Part shown: positions 39,025-47,619 of the stretch, piece after piece | Position numbering within the stretch: the stretch's first letter is position 1 | Layout of the letters: every line of letters begins with the position of its first letter | NCBI GenBank assembly: GCA_039029135.1 | Contig: JBCCGT010000004.1 | Coordinates: 186,001 to 250,000 of the forward strand | Reading direction: 5' to 3' | From: JALZVT01 sp039029135 | Lineage (GTDB): Bacteria > Pseudomonadota > Gammaproteobacteria > Pseudomonadales > Azotimanducaceae | DNA: 64,000 bases | The notes under the pieces: generated by a model | Seen by the model: the letters and a program-made list of their open reading frames with translations, nothing else | Database searches by the model: none | What the model was told of the DNA's origin: nothing | Translations under genes and position numbers: made by a program

Positions 39025-40200
39025 CTAGAGGTTTGCCGGGGTCTCGTCCTGCAACCGCGCCGCGCCCGCCATGCGCAGAATCTCTCGGCTGACCATGCGA
39101 TGGGCCGTGGCGGTATGGATGTCGCGAAAGTGTTTTTGCAGTGAGCAGTCCGCACCGACGGCGGTGCCGCCGGCGGCATCGTACAGGATGTCCACGGCGT
39201 CCACGCTCATCCGCGTCGCCTGGCTGGCGGCCAGCCGCAGCCGGCGTCGGTCCTCTAGCGTCGGCTTGGCGCCGTCGATCAGTTGCGACCAAACGGACTC
39301 CACCGCGTGAAACAGCACGGCATGGGCGCCCTGGACGAGTGCCTCCGCGCGACCGAAATCGAGCTGGGTCACCGACGAGCTGGCGATGCTCGGACCGCCG
39401 GGCGCGAGGCGCTTGGTCTGCGCCAGGTCCGCGAAGTCGTCTACCGCGCGACGCGCGATGCCCAGCGGTACGCACGCCACGGCGCCAGCGAAGTAGCCAA
39501 AGAACGGAAACCGATACAGCGGCGCGTCGACCTGCCTGCGTGATGCGCCCAGGAGCGTCCAGCGCCCATCGGGTACGAACTGCTCGACGACCTCGAAGTC
39601 GACACTCCCGGTGCCGCGCAGTCCGGAAGGGTCCCAGTTGTCGTGCAGCTGGACTTGGCTCGGTTCGAAGAACATGACGTGCACCGCGGGCGCGCCGTTC
39701 GGCAGCGTGCGGGGCTTGCCGTCTTCCTCGACGATGGTGCCACCGCAAATCCATTGGGCGTGGTGGGTGCCCGAGCCCCACGCCCAGCGGCCGCTGACGA
39801 CCACGCCGCCCTCGACCACACGGCCGCGGCCGCTCGGTGCGGCGGCGCCCGCGGCGACCGGGCAGTTGAACACCTCGCCGCTGCGCTCGATGCTGAACAC
39901 CCGCCGCGCCCACTCTTCGGGTAGGAACGAACCCAACATTGCAGTGGTGGTGTAAATCATGGCGCACCAGGCGACCGCGCTGTCGGCATACGCTAGTTCC
40001 TCCAGCACGGCGAGGCTGTCAGGCGCGGGGCGCTGGGTGCCGCCATAGCGTTCCGGGATCACCATCGCCAGCAGGCCGGACTCGCGGAGCCGCCGAATGA
40101 GCTTGGGATCGGCACGTCTTGCCGCGTCGGCGGCGAGTGACGCGGCCGTCAGCTCAGGGCCGAGGGCGCGGGCGATGCGGACTTCGCTGCTCGCGTTCAT
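39025..40200 (-). CDS. Acyl-CoA dehydrogenase-fold flavoprotein
   Basis: A 391-residue flavoprotein of the acyl-CoA dehydrogenase fold. LAMVIPERYGGTQRPAPDSLAVLEELAYADSAVAW (shown in parts: MVIPERYGG; LAYADSAVAWCAM) and GRWAWGSGTHHAQW resemble the group D flavin monooxygenase branch (HsaA/DszC-like), which uses reduced flavin from a partner reductase. No obvious catalytic Glu of a true acyl-CoA dehydrogenase is seen. ATG 40200 overlaps the nitroreductase stop by four bases (ATGA), so the two are coupled, and the nitroreductase could be the flavin partner (inference). Confidence 0.82.
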   Translation of the reverse strand: MNASSEVRIARALGPELTAASLAADAARRADPKLIRRLRESGLLAMVIPERYGGTQRPAPDSLAVLEELAYADSAVAWCAMIYTTTAMLGSFLPEEWARRVFSIERSGEVFNCPVAAGAAAPSGRGRVVEGGVVVSGRWAWGSGTHHAQWICGGTIVEEDGKPRTLPNGAPAVHVMFFEPSQVQLHDNWDPSGLRGTGSVDFEVVEQFVPDGRWTLLGASRRQVDAPLYRFPFFGYFAGAVACVPLGIARRAVDDFADLAQTKRLAPGGPSIASSSVTQLDFGRAEALVQGAHAVLFHAVESVWSQLIDGAKPTLEDRRRLRLAASQATRMSVDAVDILYDAAGGTAVGADCSLQKHFRDIHTATAHRMVSREILRMAGAARLQDETPANL

Positions 40201-40883
40201 GCGTTGGTCTCGTAGGCGGTGCCGAAGCTGTCGCTGAAGAACAGTTTGTCCACCGGTCGACGTGAGATCGGTCCGTGTCCGCCGCCCTCGGGATAGCCGA
40301 GCGGGACCACGGCGCAGGTGTACCAATCGTCCGGTATCGCGAGCAGCTCGCGCATGGCGGGCTCCTCGAAGCACAGCAGGGTGGTCAGCGTGCAGCCAAT
40401 GCCCTCGCTGACGCAGGCCAGCATGAGGTTTTCGACGGCCGGGTAGACCGACCCGCCGCCCACGACCGACGGTCGGCCCAAATCGGCGTCGGTGATAGCC
40501 ATCAGCTTGGGGTTAAAGCAGAACACCAGCAACACCGGTGCATCGCCCATGTGCGCACCAAGTCGGTCGGCCGCGGCCAGGGTGCGCTGTTGCTGCGCGA
40601 GCGCGGCGCCCTCGAGGCCCTGCAGGCGCGCCTCGTAGCCGACGCGATATCGATCCCACTGACCGGCGTAGAGGCGACCGATCGCGGCGCGTTTGTCGGT
40701 ATCGCGCACCGCCACCGCCCGCCAGGGTTGAACGTTGCCGCCGCTTGGCGCCCAGGCCGCAGCCCGCAACAGCCGCTCGAGCACGGTGTCGGGGATGGGG
40801 TCGGGCTTCAGGCGCCGCACCGCTCGCAGCTGACTCATAGCCTCGTAGATGGGCAAGGATCCGACACGATCTTCGCTGCGCAT
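40197..40883 (-). CDS. Nitroreductase-family flavoprotein
   Basis: A 228-residue FMN-dependent NAD(P)H oxidoreductase. The family start RAVRRLKPDPIPDTVLERLL and the FMN site AAAWAPSGGNVQPWR are clear, as is GIGCTLTTLL near the dimer interface and PLGYPEGG near the end. ATG 40883. Translationally coupled to the acyl-CoA-dehydrogenase-like gene downstream, so it may reduce flavin for it or act on the same substrate. Confidence 0.9.
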   Translation of the reverse strand: MRSEDRVGSLPIYEAMSQLRAVRRLKPDPIPDTVLERLLRAAAWAPSGGNVQPWRAVAVRDTDKRAAIGRLYAGQWDRYRVGYEARLQGLEGAALAQQQRTLAAADRLGAHMGDAPVLLVFCFNPKLMAITDADLGRPSVVGGGSVYPAVENLMLACVSEGIGCTLTTLLCFEEPAMRELLAIPDDWYTCAVVPLGYPEGGGHGPISRRPVDKLFFSDSFGTAYETNA

Positions 40884-40996
40884 GCTGGTGTCCCTCTCTC
40901 TCCGGGTCTTTGTGGAAGTGCATCAACGAACCAGTCGCCAGTATTGCGCGCGCGCTGCCGCGCTGCCAGCGGGCGGGCTCACGCGCGCGTCGATCC

Positions 40997-41773
40997 TCAG
41001 GCGCCGGTCATGATCTCGAGGTTTGGGCCGCGGCGCAGGTGGTGGCCGCCGTCTACCGGCAGCACGGCGCCTGTGATCCATGACGCTTCCGGTCCGCACA
41101 AAAAGCGCACGGCCGCGGCCACGTCGGCCGGTTGCCCGATGCGCGCGACCGGCATGCAGCTCAGATAGTCGGCCGTCATGGCCTCGCTGTTTTGCAGCCC
41201 GGCCGAGAGTTCCGTCGCCACCAGCCCCGGGCAGACGCTGTTGACGCGCACGCCGCTGGCGCCCAACTCGTCCGCCGCGTTGCGCACGAGCATGTCGATG
41301 GCCGCCTTGCTGGCGCAGTAGGTGCTCATGAGTCGATGCGTCCGCAGTCCGGCGATCGACGAGATCGCGCACAGCGCGCCCCCGCCGTTAGCCGCGATGG
41401 CGCGGCCCGCGTGCTTGAACGTGTGGAAGGTGCCGTTGAGATTGATCCCCATGACGCGATCCCACTCGGCGCGCTCCGTGTTCAACAGCGGTCCCGCAGT
41501 TCCCGTGCCGGCGTTCGCGATGGCGATGGTTAGCGGGGCTGCGGCGTTCGCGGTCGCCACGGCGGCCGCGATTGCCTCTTCATCGGCGACGTCGGCGGCG
41601 ACAAGGTTTGCTCCCGCGCCGAGCGATTCAACCGCGGCCTCGAGTCGTTCCCGATCGCGGCCGACGAGGGTTACGGCCGCGCCGTCGGCGAGCATAGCCG
41701 CCGCGCAGGCGTAGCCGATGCCGCTGCCGCCGCCCGTGATTAGCGCGTGTTGGTTTTGCATTGCGAGGTTCAC
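40997..41773 (-). CDS. Short-chain dehydrogenase/reductase (SDR)
   Basis: A 258-residue classical SDR. The nucleotide loop is TGGGSGIG, NAG reads IANAGTG, and the catalytic Ser/Tyr/Lys are in ISSIAG and YCASK, the Tyr-x-x-x-Lys motif. The C-terminal DGGHHL ends the Rossmann core. I start it at GTG 41773 because AGGAG lies 7 bases upstream; ATG 41761 is four codons later. It is the next gene upstream in the minus-strand accessory series; the substrate is unknown. Confidence 0.92.
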   Translation of the reverse strand: MNLAMQNQHALITGGGSGIGYACAAAMLADGAAVTLVGRDRERLEAAVESLGAGANLVAADVADEEAIAAAVATANAAAPLTIAIANAGTGTAGPLLNTERAEWDRVMGINLNGTFHTFKHAGRAIAANGGGALCAISSIAGLRTHRLMSTYCASKAAIDMLVRNAADELGASGVRVNSVCPGLVATELSAGLQNSEAMTADYLSCMPVARIGQPADVAAAVRFLCGPEASWITGAVLPVDGGHHLRRGPNLEIMTGA

Positions 41774-41869
41774 GGTCTGCTCCTGTCTAATTGGGTGGAG
41801 GACGCGCCCCACCGACGACGCCCTGAGTGCCCCCGATGCGCCCGATGTATGGCGTGGATTTGCGCGGAA

Positions 41870-42799
41870 TCAGGCCAGTTCGGGTTGCAGGTTCGCCGCG
41901 ATCGTTTGGCGCAGTTCGTCGGGCCAAACGACGGCGCGCCGCTCGTCTAGATCGATGCACAGGCCGATCGAATCGCTCGTTCCCAGCAGTTCGCCGCTCG
42001 CGCTGTCGAACGCCCAGCGACGCGAGTGTCGCGACTTGTCGGTCATGGCGATGTCGCAGTTGAAATAGCTGAGATGTGCCCCGAGTCGCGGCGTGCCGAG
42101 CACAAGATTTCGGGTTTCCATGATTGCCCAGGCGATCCGATGCCCTTCGGCGCTCTTGAAAATCGGCGGCCCCTGCTGGTTTTGTTGCTGCTGTGGGGAG
42201 AACTTGGAAAACGGCAAAAACAGCAGCTCGATCTCGGGCTTGAGCCAGCCGTGTGCGTCCACGTCGTCTGCCTCTATCACGGTGCTGCGGCGTCCGCTCA
42301 TCATGCCGCCGCCTTCGATCTCGGGAATGCGATCTGCCAGTTCTTCCAACGTTACCGACACGTTGATGGGGTCGAGTGTCAGGCTGCGGGGCTGCGCGTA
42401 GGTCGGAATCTCCACGGCGTTCGCTGGTGCTTCGACGCTGAGTGGCTCGGGCTTCCGGGTGGCGGCATCGATCAAGGTGCTCGCGACGATAAAGCTCGCC
42501 GCCGACTCCTGCGTATCGGGATTGCGGATTTCCACATAGGTGCGCAGCGTCTGTCCGTCGAGGCCCAACACGCCGCCAAGCGCGTGCAGCCGAGCACCCT
42601 CGAACTGCTCGTTTCGGAACCGGGTATAGACGTCGGCGCGCTGCAGGAAGTGGCTATCGAACAGATCATCACGCGCGCCCAAGTCGTGCAGCAGCGCGCG
42701 GTTGGCGCGCTCCATGCGCTGCATGTAGTAGCGCACATTCATGTGACCAAGCGAATCGATTTCTTCGGCCGCAACGATGGATTCGTCGAGTAACTTCAT
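41870..42799 (-). CDS. Acyl-CoA thioesterase-like (hotdog) protein
   Basis: A 309-residue protein starting with a 4-hydroxybenzoyl-CoA-thioesterase-like hotdog (EEIDSLGHMNVRYYMQRMERA, with the D-x-x-x-H-x-N pattern). A second, more divergent half follows from about residue 140, so this may be a double-hotdog thioesterase. ATG 42799 has GGAGG upstream; the 10 extra upstream residues look spurious. Role could be hydrolysis of CoA esters made by the surrounding enzymes. Confidence 0.75.
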   Translation of the reverse strand: MKLLDESIVAAEEIDSLGHMNVRYYMQRMERANRALLHDLGARDDLFDSHFLQRADVYTRFRNEQFEGARLHALGGVLGLDGQTLRTYVEIRNPDTQESAASFIVASTLIDAATRKPEPLSVEAPANAVEIPTYAQPRSLTLDPINVSVTLEELADRIPEIEGGGMMSGRRSTVIEADDVDAHGWLKPEIELLFLPFSKFSPQQQQNQQGPPIFKSAEGHRIAWAIMETRNLVLGTPRLGAHLSYFNCDIAMTDKSRHSRRWAFDSASGELLGTSDSIGLCIDLDERRAVVWPDELRQTIAANLQPELA

Positions 42800-42920
42800 G
42801 AGCCTCCGGCTCCGGTCTGGATAGCGCACTGCAAAGCCGACCAGTGTATCGCGTTTGGTCGTGCCCGCGTCGGCGGCGGTTGTTGAGATGCGGTGGTAAC
42901 GGACGGCTAGGGGCTGCGCG

Positions 42921-43691
42921 TCAGGAATAGAGCGTCAGCGGTAGAGCACTGCTGTCAAAGGCCGCGCTGTTTGGCCAGCGTTTGCGTGCCGCATCGAACA
43001 GCATCACCCGGTGGGATTCCTCGAGCTCCATTGCGATCGAGTCTGCGCCGGCGGACGCCCCTGCGGGCGCCCCTGCAGGCGCCCCAAATTCAAACACGCG
43101 GACTTCGTTGCTGACGAAATCCAGCAGCGAGACGCCGGGTCGGTGGCGGGGCAGCAGGGTGCCGGCGTTGATCAGCGTCAGACCGGGAAAGTCGAGCACT
43201 ACGCGATAGTGCATGTGGCCGTTCACCAGCAGGCGAAACTGGCCGCGCTCGATCATGCAGTCGAGCGTGGGTGAACGCTCCGGTGGCATGCGCTCCGAGC
43301 CCGGCCAGATCTTGGCGAGATCGTTGTCGGCGACGCCGTGGCATAGCAACAGCGGCCCTGCAGTGGTGTCGATGCGCCTCTGTGTCGGCAGCGCGGCGAT
43401 GGCCGCGACCACCGAGGGCGCCGTCCTGTGACGGCAGTGGGCGTGTGGAATGTGTCGTACGCGATCGTCGAGAAACCAGCGATCGTGATTGCCGCGCACG
43501 CAAACGACGTCGTGCTCTTGTATGAGCTCTACGCAGCGTTCTAGATCGCCCGGGCCGTCCACCAGGTCACCAGTGCACAGCAGTCGCTCGGCCCCCGCTG
43601 CCGTGAGGGCATCGATGGCTGCGGCGAGGCTTGCGTCCTGAGCGTGAACGTCCCCGATCAGGCCGATTCGTGCATAGTCGTTCAGGGTCAG
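42921..43691 (-). CDS. Calcineurin-like metallophosphoesterase, apparent CTG start
   Basis: A binuclear metal phosphatase or phosphodiesterase. Motifs in order are GLIGDVHAQ, CTGDLVDG, VRGNHDRW, LLCHGVAD and VNGHMHYR. No ATG, GTG or TTG lies near the expected start. CTG 43691 overlaps the TGA of the upstream LLM gene (CTGA), imitating the usual ATGA coupling and giving 256 residues beginning LTLNDYARIGLIGD. A GTG at 43832 exists but would add about 47 Arg/Gly-rich residues inside the upstream gene. A short Ala/Gly/Pro repeat (GAPAGAPAGASAGAD) sits near residue 210. Substrate unknown. Confidence 0.78.
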   Translation of the reverse strand: MTLNDYARIGLIGDVHAQDASLAAAIDALTAAGAERLLCTGDLVDGPGDLERCVELIQEHDVVCVRGNHDRWFLDDRVRHIPHAHCRHRTAPSVVAAIAALPTQRRIDTTAGPLLLCHGVADNDLAKIWPGSERMPPERSPTLDCMIERGQFRLLVNGHMHYRVVLDFPGLTLINAGTLLPRHRPGVSLLDFVSNEVRVFEFGAPAGAPAGASAGADSIAMELEESHRVMLFDAARKRWPNSAAFDSSALPLTLYS

Positions 43692-44560
43692 GCAGCCTCG
43701 ATGATCTCGTCGGCGAGCTGCTCCAGCCCCTCGACGGGGGAGGCGCCCAGGGCCTGCAGCGGCACGACGAGGCGGGAAACGCCCGCCGCCGCGAAGGCGT
43801 CGATTGCCTCCCGGCCGCCGCGCCCTGGCCACATGCAGGTGATCTCGATCTCGTTCACGTCGCGCCCCAACGCCTCACACTCGCGCGCGAGCTCCACGCG
43901 CGCGCTCGCGATCTCCTCGGGCTTGGGGGAGGGGGCGAACCAGCCGTCCCCGAGCGCCGCCGTGCGCTTGAATATGCGGCCTTTGTTGCCGCCCATGACG
44001 ATCGGCACGCTCGGCGCGTCACCGCGAGTCTGCTGCGGCAGGGGGTAGCTCTTGAAACCGCTCCAGTCGATGAAGTCGCTGCTGTGTTCGACCACCTCGC
44101 CGCTCCACACCTTGCGCATCGCCTGCACATAGTCGTCGAAGCGTGCGCCGCGCCGCTCGAAGGGTACGCCCATCGCGGCGAACTCCTCGCGCAGCCAGCC
44201 GATGCCCAGACCCAGCTCGAGGCGGCCACTGGAGAGCACATCGATGCTTGCCGCCTGCTTGGCCAAGTACAGCGGATTGGCCTGCGAGAGTATGTTGACG
44301 CCGGTCGCCAGACGAATCTTGTGCGTATGGCCCGCGATCAGGGTCAGCGCGATCAGCGGATCGATAAAGGGCGTTTCCGGATCGGCGCCCATCTTCCCGG
44401 AGTTGCTGTAGGGGTACTTGGACTGATAGTCGATCGGCACGATCACATGTTCGAAAGTCCACAGCGATTCGTAGCCGGCCGCCTCCGCGCGTACGGCGAG
44501 TTCAATCAGTGCATCGGCGTCTGTAACGCCGATATTGATCGGTACAAGTCCGAATTTCAT
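43688..44560 (-). CDS. LLM-class flavin/F420-dependent oxidoreductase
   Basis: A 290-residue luciferase-like TIM barrel oxidoreductase. Family landmarks are MKFGLVPINIG, LWTFEHVIVP, RLATGVNILSQANPLYLAKQ, LGLGIGWLREEFAAMG and GDGWFAPSPKPEE. It uses FMN or F420 with an unidentified substrate. ATG 44560. Its stop overlaps the next gene's apparent CTG start by three bases. In gammaproteobacteria FMN is the more likely cofactor (inference). Confidence 0.88.
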   Translation of the reverse strand: MKFGLVPINIGVTDADALIELAVRAEAAGYESLWTFEHVIVPIDYQSKYPYSNSGKMGADPETPFIDPLIALTLIAGHTHKIRLATGVNILSQANPLYLAKQAASIDVLSSGRLELGLGIGWLREEFAAMGVPFERRGARFDDYVQAMRKVWSGEVVEHSSDFIDWSGFKSYPLPQQTRGDAPSVPIVMGGNKGRIFKRTAALGDGWFAPSPKPEEIASARVELARECEALGRDVNEIEITCMWPGRGGREAIDAFAAAGVSRLVVPLQALGASPVEGLEQLADEIIEAA

Positions 44561-44580
44561 GGGCTAACTCCCGCAACTGT

Positions 44581-45444
44581 TCAGGTTGACCATAACCCGC
44601 GACGGCGTGAAGCGCCTGCGAAGGCAGGTGCGCGGCGCGCCCGGTCGAGCCGCGCAAGCAGCTCGGGCGGTGCTCCCTCCGGCGCGGCAGTCAGTCGCGT
44701 GTTGTCCAGCAGGCCGGCAAGCGCAGGCCACGCCAGCCACAGCTCGGGTGCTGCACGTACACAGCGTTCGAGGCGGGCCAACACGGCGGTCGCGGTGTCA
44801 CCGTCGGCGGCGCGCGGCAGCGCGGGGCCGATATCCACCAGCAGTCTGTCCGGCAGGGCTTGGGGTGCTACAGGCAGCACACCGGATCTGGTTTGACGGG
44901 CCAGGCGGATGGCCATCGCGTGCACGCGAACGGGCAGGTCGAACCAGCGCGTCGGAAGGGCGGGCGCGTCGTCGACGGGCATGTCGATGAAGGATAGCAG
45001 CACGGCACCCGCCGACAGGGCGCGGCGCAGGGAGCGGATCGGCGCCGCGACGCTCAGGTGTAGGTCCGCGCCGCTGTCGCGCAGTTCATCGCGCCACAAA
45101 TCTACACGCTGTTGGGGGTCGACCAGCACGTGCACCGGCCGCGCGGCGGCGAACTGTCTGCACAGAGCCGCGACCGTCCGAGCGTGACCCTGCATCCGTG
45201 GCAGCAGCAGAACCAGACCCTGCGGCTGCGCCAGCGCGGTCCGTCCGCCTGGCGCGAGTCGGTACTCGATCGGCACTTGATCGATTCGCTCGCGCCTGCG
45301 CGCGGCGTCCAGCCTGCGATTCGCGAGCGCACGGAGCGCGATGTCGCGGCTGATAGCCAGGGGCTCGTCCAGCGCTAAAACGACGAGGGCGAGCAGGCGG
45401 CGATACGCCTCGGCGCGAGTGATTCGCAGCCAGGCACGCAACAT
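44581..45444 (-). CDS. Degenerate LpxL/HtrB-superfamily acyltransferase-like protein
   Basis: A 287-residue protein from ATG 45444 (GTG 45480 would add 12 residues). The C-terminal half has the layout of lysophospholipid acyltransferases of the lipid A type: GAVLLSFIDMPVDD, then WFDLPVRVHAMAIRLARQT, RSGVLPVAPQ, and a late CVRAAPELWLAWPAL where LpxL has PEQW. The catalytic His-x4-Asp/Glu motif is not intact; GHARTVAAL holds a His without the acid. It lies about 45 bases after the exporter gene on the same strand and may modify a lipid or the peptide, or be an inactive relative. Rated moderate because the resemblance is pattern only. Confidence 0.5.
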   Translation of the reverse strand: MLRAWLRITRAEAYRRLLALVVLALDEPLAISRDIALRALANRRLDAARRRERIDQVPIEYRLAPGGRTALAQPQGLVLLLPRMQGHARTVAALCRQFAAARPVHVLVDPQQRVDLWRDELRDSGADLHLSVAAPIRSLRRALSAGAVLLSFIDMPVDDAPALPTRWFDLPVRVHAMAIRLARQTRSGVLPVAPQALPDRLLVDIGPALPRAADGDTATAVLARLERCVRAAPELWLAWPALAGLLDNTRLTAAPEGAPPELLARLDRARRAPAFAGASRRRGLWST

Positions 45445-45488
45445 CCGAGCGTCGCCGCGGTACCGATTACGTGCGCGCACTATATCGC

Positions 45489-47573
45489 TCAGACCGCGTG
45501 CTCGCGTAGGTCCGGGACGGTGATGACCCGCTCCGCTCGGGCCTGTATCGAGGGCCGGTGGGAGACCAGTACGATCGTCGTCTCGAGCAGCAGCAGCGCG
45601 TCAACGATGGCCTGCTCGGAGTCGGTATCGAGATGCGACGTGGCCTCGTCGAGTAGCAGGAGGTCGGGACGTCGGTAGAGCGCGCGCGACAGGATGATCC
45701 GCTGGCGCTGCCCTGCTGACAGCGCGACGCCCTGTTCGCCCAGGCGCGTGTCCCAGCCCAGGGGCAGGGCCGCGAGCAGCGTTGTCAGGCCCGTCGCTGT
45801 TGCGGCGTCGCGCAGGCAGGCCGCGTCGGGGGCGTCGGCGAACATGCTGACGTTGTCCTTGATCGAACCGCTGAATAGCGCATCGTCCGGTGTGACCAGC
45901 GCGATGCGGGTGCGCCACTGCGACGCGGGGACGACCGCGCGATCGCTGCCCGCGAACGAGATCCTGCCGGCCCGCGGATTCTCCAGCCCCGCCAGGATGC
46001 GCAGCAGGGTCGATTTGCCGCAACCGGACGGCCCGGCGAGCGCGAGGCACTTCCCCTTCGGCACAGCGAAGGTAAGGCCTTCAATTAGCGGTGGCTGGCT
46101 AGGGTAGGCGAAGCCAAGGTCCGAGACGCGCAGGCCGTCTTCGGGCCGCTCCAGCGTCACTGGCAGTCGCCGTAGCTCGGCACGCGGATCGGCACGGGTC
46201 CCGACGATGTCGCCCAGACGTTCGAGATGCACGCCGAGCAGTCGATATTCCATCAGGTAATCGATACAGGCGGCTATTCGTTCCTTGAAATTGTTCTTGT
46301 AGAAGACGAACGCATAGAGCATGCCGATCGTGAAGCCGCCTCCGTCGATGACCGCGCGTGCCCCCAGATAGACGACGAGCACATTTTCGACACCGAAGAG
46401 CGCGGCCTGAGTCTGGTCGAAACCCAGCCCCAGGCGGGCGATCTGCAGGCGATTATTGATTTCGGCTGTGTAAGCCTGCTGCCAACGACGCAGGCGCGAC
46501 GGTTCGTTGCCGTGCGCTCTGATGGTCGCGATGCCGCGTATCGACTCCAGGAACAGGCTGGACTGCGTCGCGCTGCTCGCCAGCAGCTGCGCATTCAGAT
46601 CGCGCTGATGTACGAACGCGAATGCGCGCAGCGCGAGATAGAGCACGATCGAGATCAGCACGACGACAGAGAGCGTCGCGTCGTAGATCCACATGATGAC
46701 GATGAACGCGACTGCGGTGATGCCATCGATGATGGCCAGCGCCAGTCCGCCGCTGAGAAAACCACGTAGCGCCTCGACGGAGCCGAAGCGATTCGCGATG
46801 TCGCCCGTCTGGCGCACGGCGAACCAGCGCAGCGGCAGCCGCAGGAGGTGATCGTATACGTTGCCGGCTAGCGTGAAGGACAGCTGTTGGCCGAAGATCA
46901 CGCTGATCCAGCGTCGCCATGCGCCGAGCAGCACCTCTAACAACACCAGCGCCCCGAAGCCGAGTGCGAGCACCAGCAGAAAGTCCGTGTCGTGTCGAAC
47001 GAGCACGTCGTCGACGACGGTTTGCACGTAGTACGGACTAGCCAGGGCCAGCAGCTGGAGCAGCAGAGCGAGCAGGACCACCTTCGTCAGATAGCCGCCG
47101 AGCTCGCGGCCGTCGTGGATGAATCGACGCAGCGTCACTGCATCCTTACGGCCGCGCTTTTCGAAGTCGGCGGCCGGCGTGAGCTCGATCGCTATGCCGG
47201 TGAAGTGCCGGCCGATTTCCTCGATTCGATAGCGGCGTTCCCCATGCGCGGGGTCGATCACCCTTGCCGAGCGAGCGCCCACGCGACTGAGCACCACATA
47301 GTGCTCGAAGTTCCAGTGCAGCACGGCGGGCAGTCGCAGCGCCCTAAGCTCGCCGAGCTCAAGGCGCACGGCGCGGCCGCTGAAGCCATTTTGCGCCGCA
47401 ATCTCGAGCAGGCGGTTGAGTGACAGGCCGGCGTCGCCGCCTGGGTGCGCACAGCGCAGCTCGGTGAGGCTGAGGTGTAGCCGATGGTGCGCGAAGATCA
47501 TCGCAAGACACGCGAGCCCGCATTCACTGGACTCCGCCTGCAGTATTGGCCGCAGTCGACGACTGGAGAACAT
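45489..47573 (-). CDS. Bacteriocin/microcin exporter, C39-peptidase ABC transporter (CvaB-like)
   Basis: A 694-residue ABC protein that cleaves double-glycine leaders and exports the core. The N-terminal C39 peptidase (residues 1-130) keeps Gln12, catalytic Cys18 (ESSECGLACLAM), His91 (LHWNFEHYVVL) and Asp107 (RVIDPAHGER). Membrane helices span about 150-430. The nucleotide-binding domain has Walker A GPSGCGKST near 510, signature LSAGQRQR near 610 and LLLLDEATSHLD near 640. The layout and the CvaB-like Gly/Cys context point to colicin V type export, distinct from HlyB because the peptidase is active. ATG 47573 follows the adaptor gene by 46 bases. Substrate is most likely the divergent small peptide at 49153. 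Confidence 0.92.
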   Translation of the reverse strand: MFSSRRLRPILQAESSECGLACLAMIFAHHRLHLSLTELRCAHPGGDAGLSLNRLLEIAAQNGFSGRAVRLELGELRALRLPAVLHWNFEHYVVLSRVGARSARVIDPAHGERRYRIEEIGRHFTGIAIELTPAADFEKRGRKDAVTLRRFIHDGRELGGYLTKVVLLALLLQLLALASPYYVQTVVDDVLVRHDTDFLLVLALGFGALVLLEVLLGAWRRWISVIFGQQLSFTLAGNVYDHLLRLPLRWFAVRQTGDIANRFGSVEALRGFLSGGLALAIIDGITAVAFIVIMWIYDATLSVVVLISIVLYLALRAFAFVHQRDLNAQLLASSATQSSLFLESIRGIATIRAHGNEPSRLRRWQQAYTAEINNRLQIARLGLGFDQTQAALFGVENVLVVYLGARAVIDGGGFTIGMLYAFVFYKNNFKERIAACIDYLMEYRLLGVHLERLGDIVGTRADPRAELRRLPVTLERPEDGLRVSDLGFAYPSQPPLIEGLTFAVPKGKCLALAGPSGCGKSTLLRILAGLENPRAGRISFAGSDRAVVPASQWRTRIALVTPDDALFSGSIKDNVSMFADAPDAACLRDAATATGLTTLLAALPLGWDTRLGEQGVALSAGQRQRIILSRALYRRPDLLLLDEATSHLDTDSEQAIVDALLLLETTIVLVSHRPSIQARAERVITVPDLREHAV

Positions 47574-47619
47574 CTATCGGACATCCATAGATTGCAGGAC
47601 AGAACGTGAGAAAACGGGT

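Noticed and set aside
38939..39967. N-terminal extension of the VOC gene over 340 codons
   Set aside because: It overlaps the acyl-CoA-dehydrogenase-like gene in another frame and is Arg/Gly-rich; the VOC core begins at ATG 38938.
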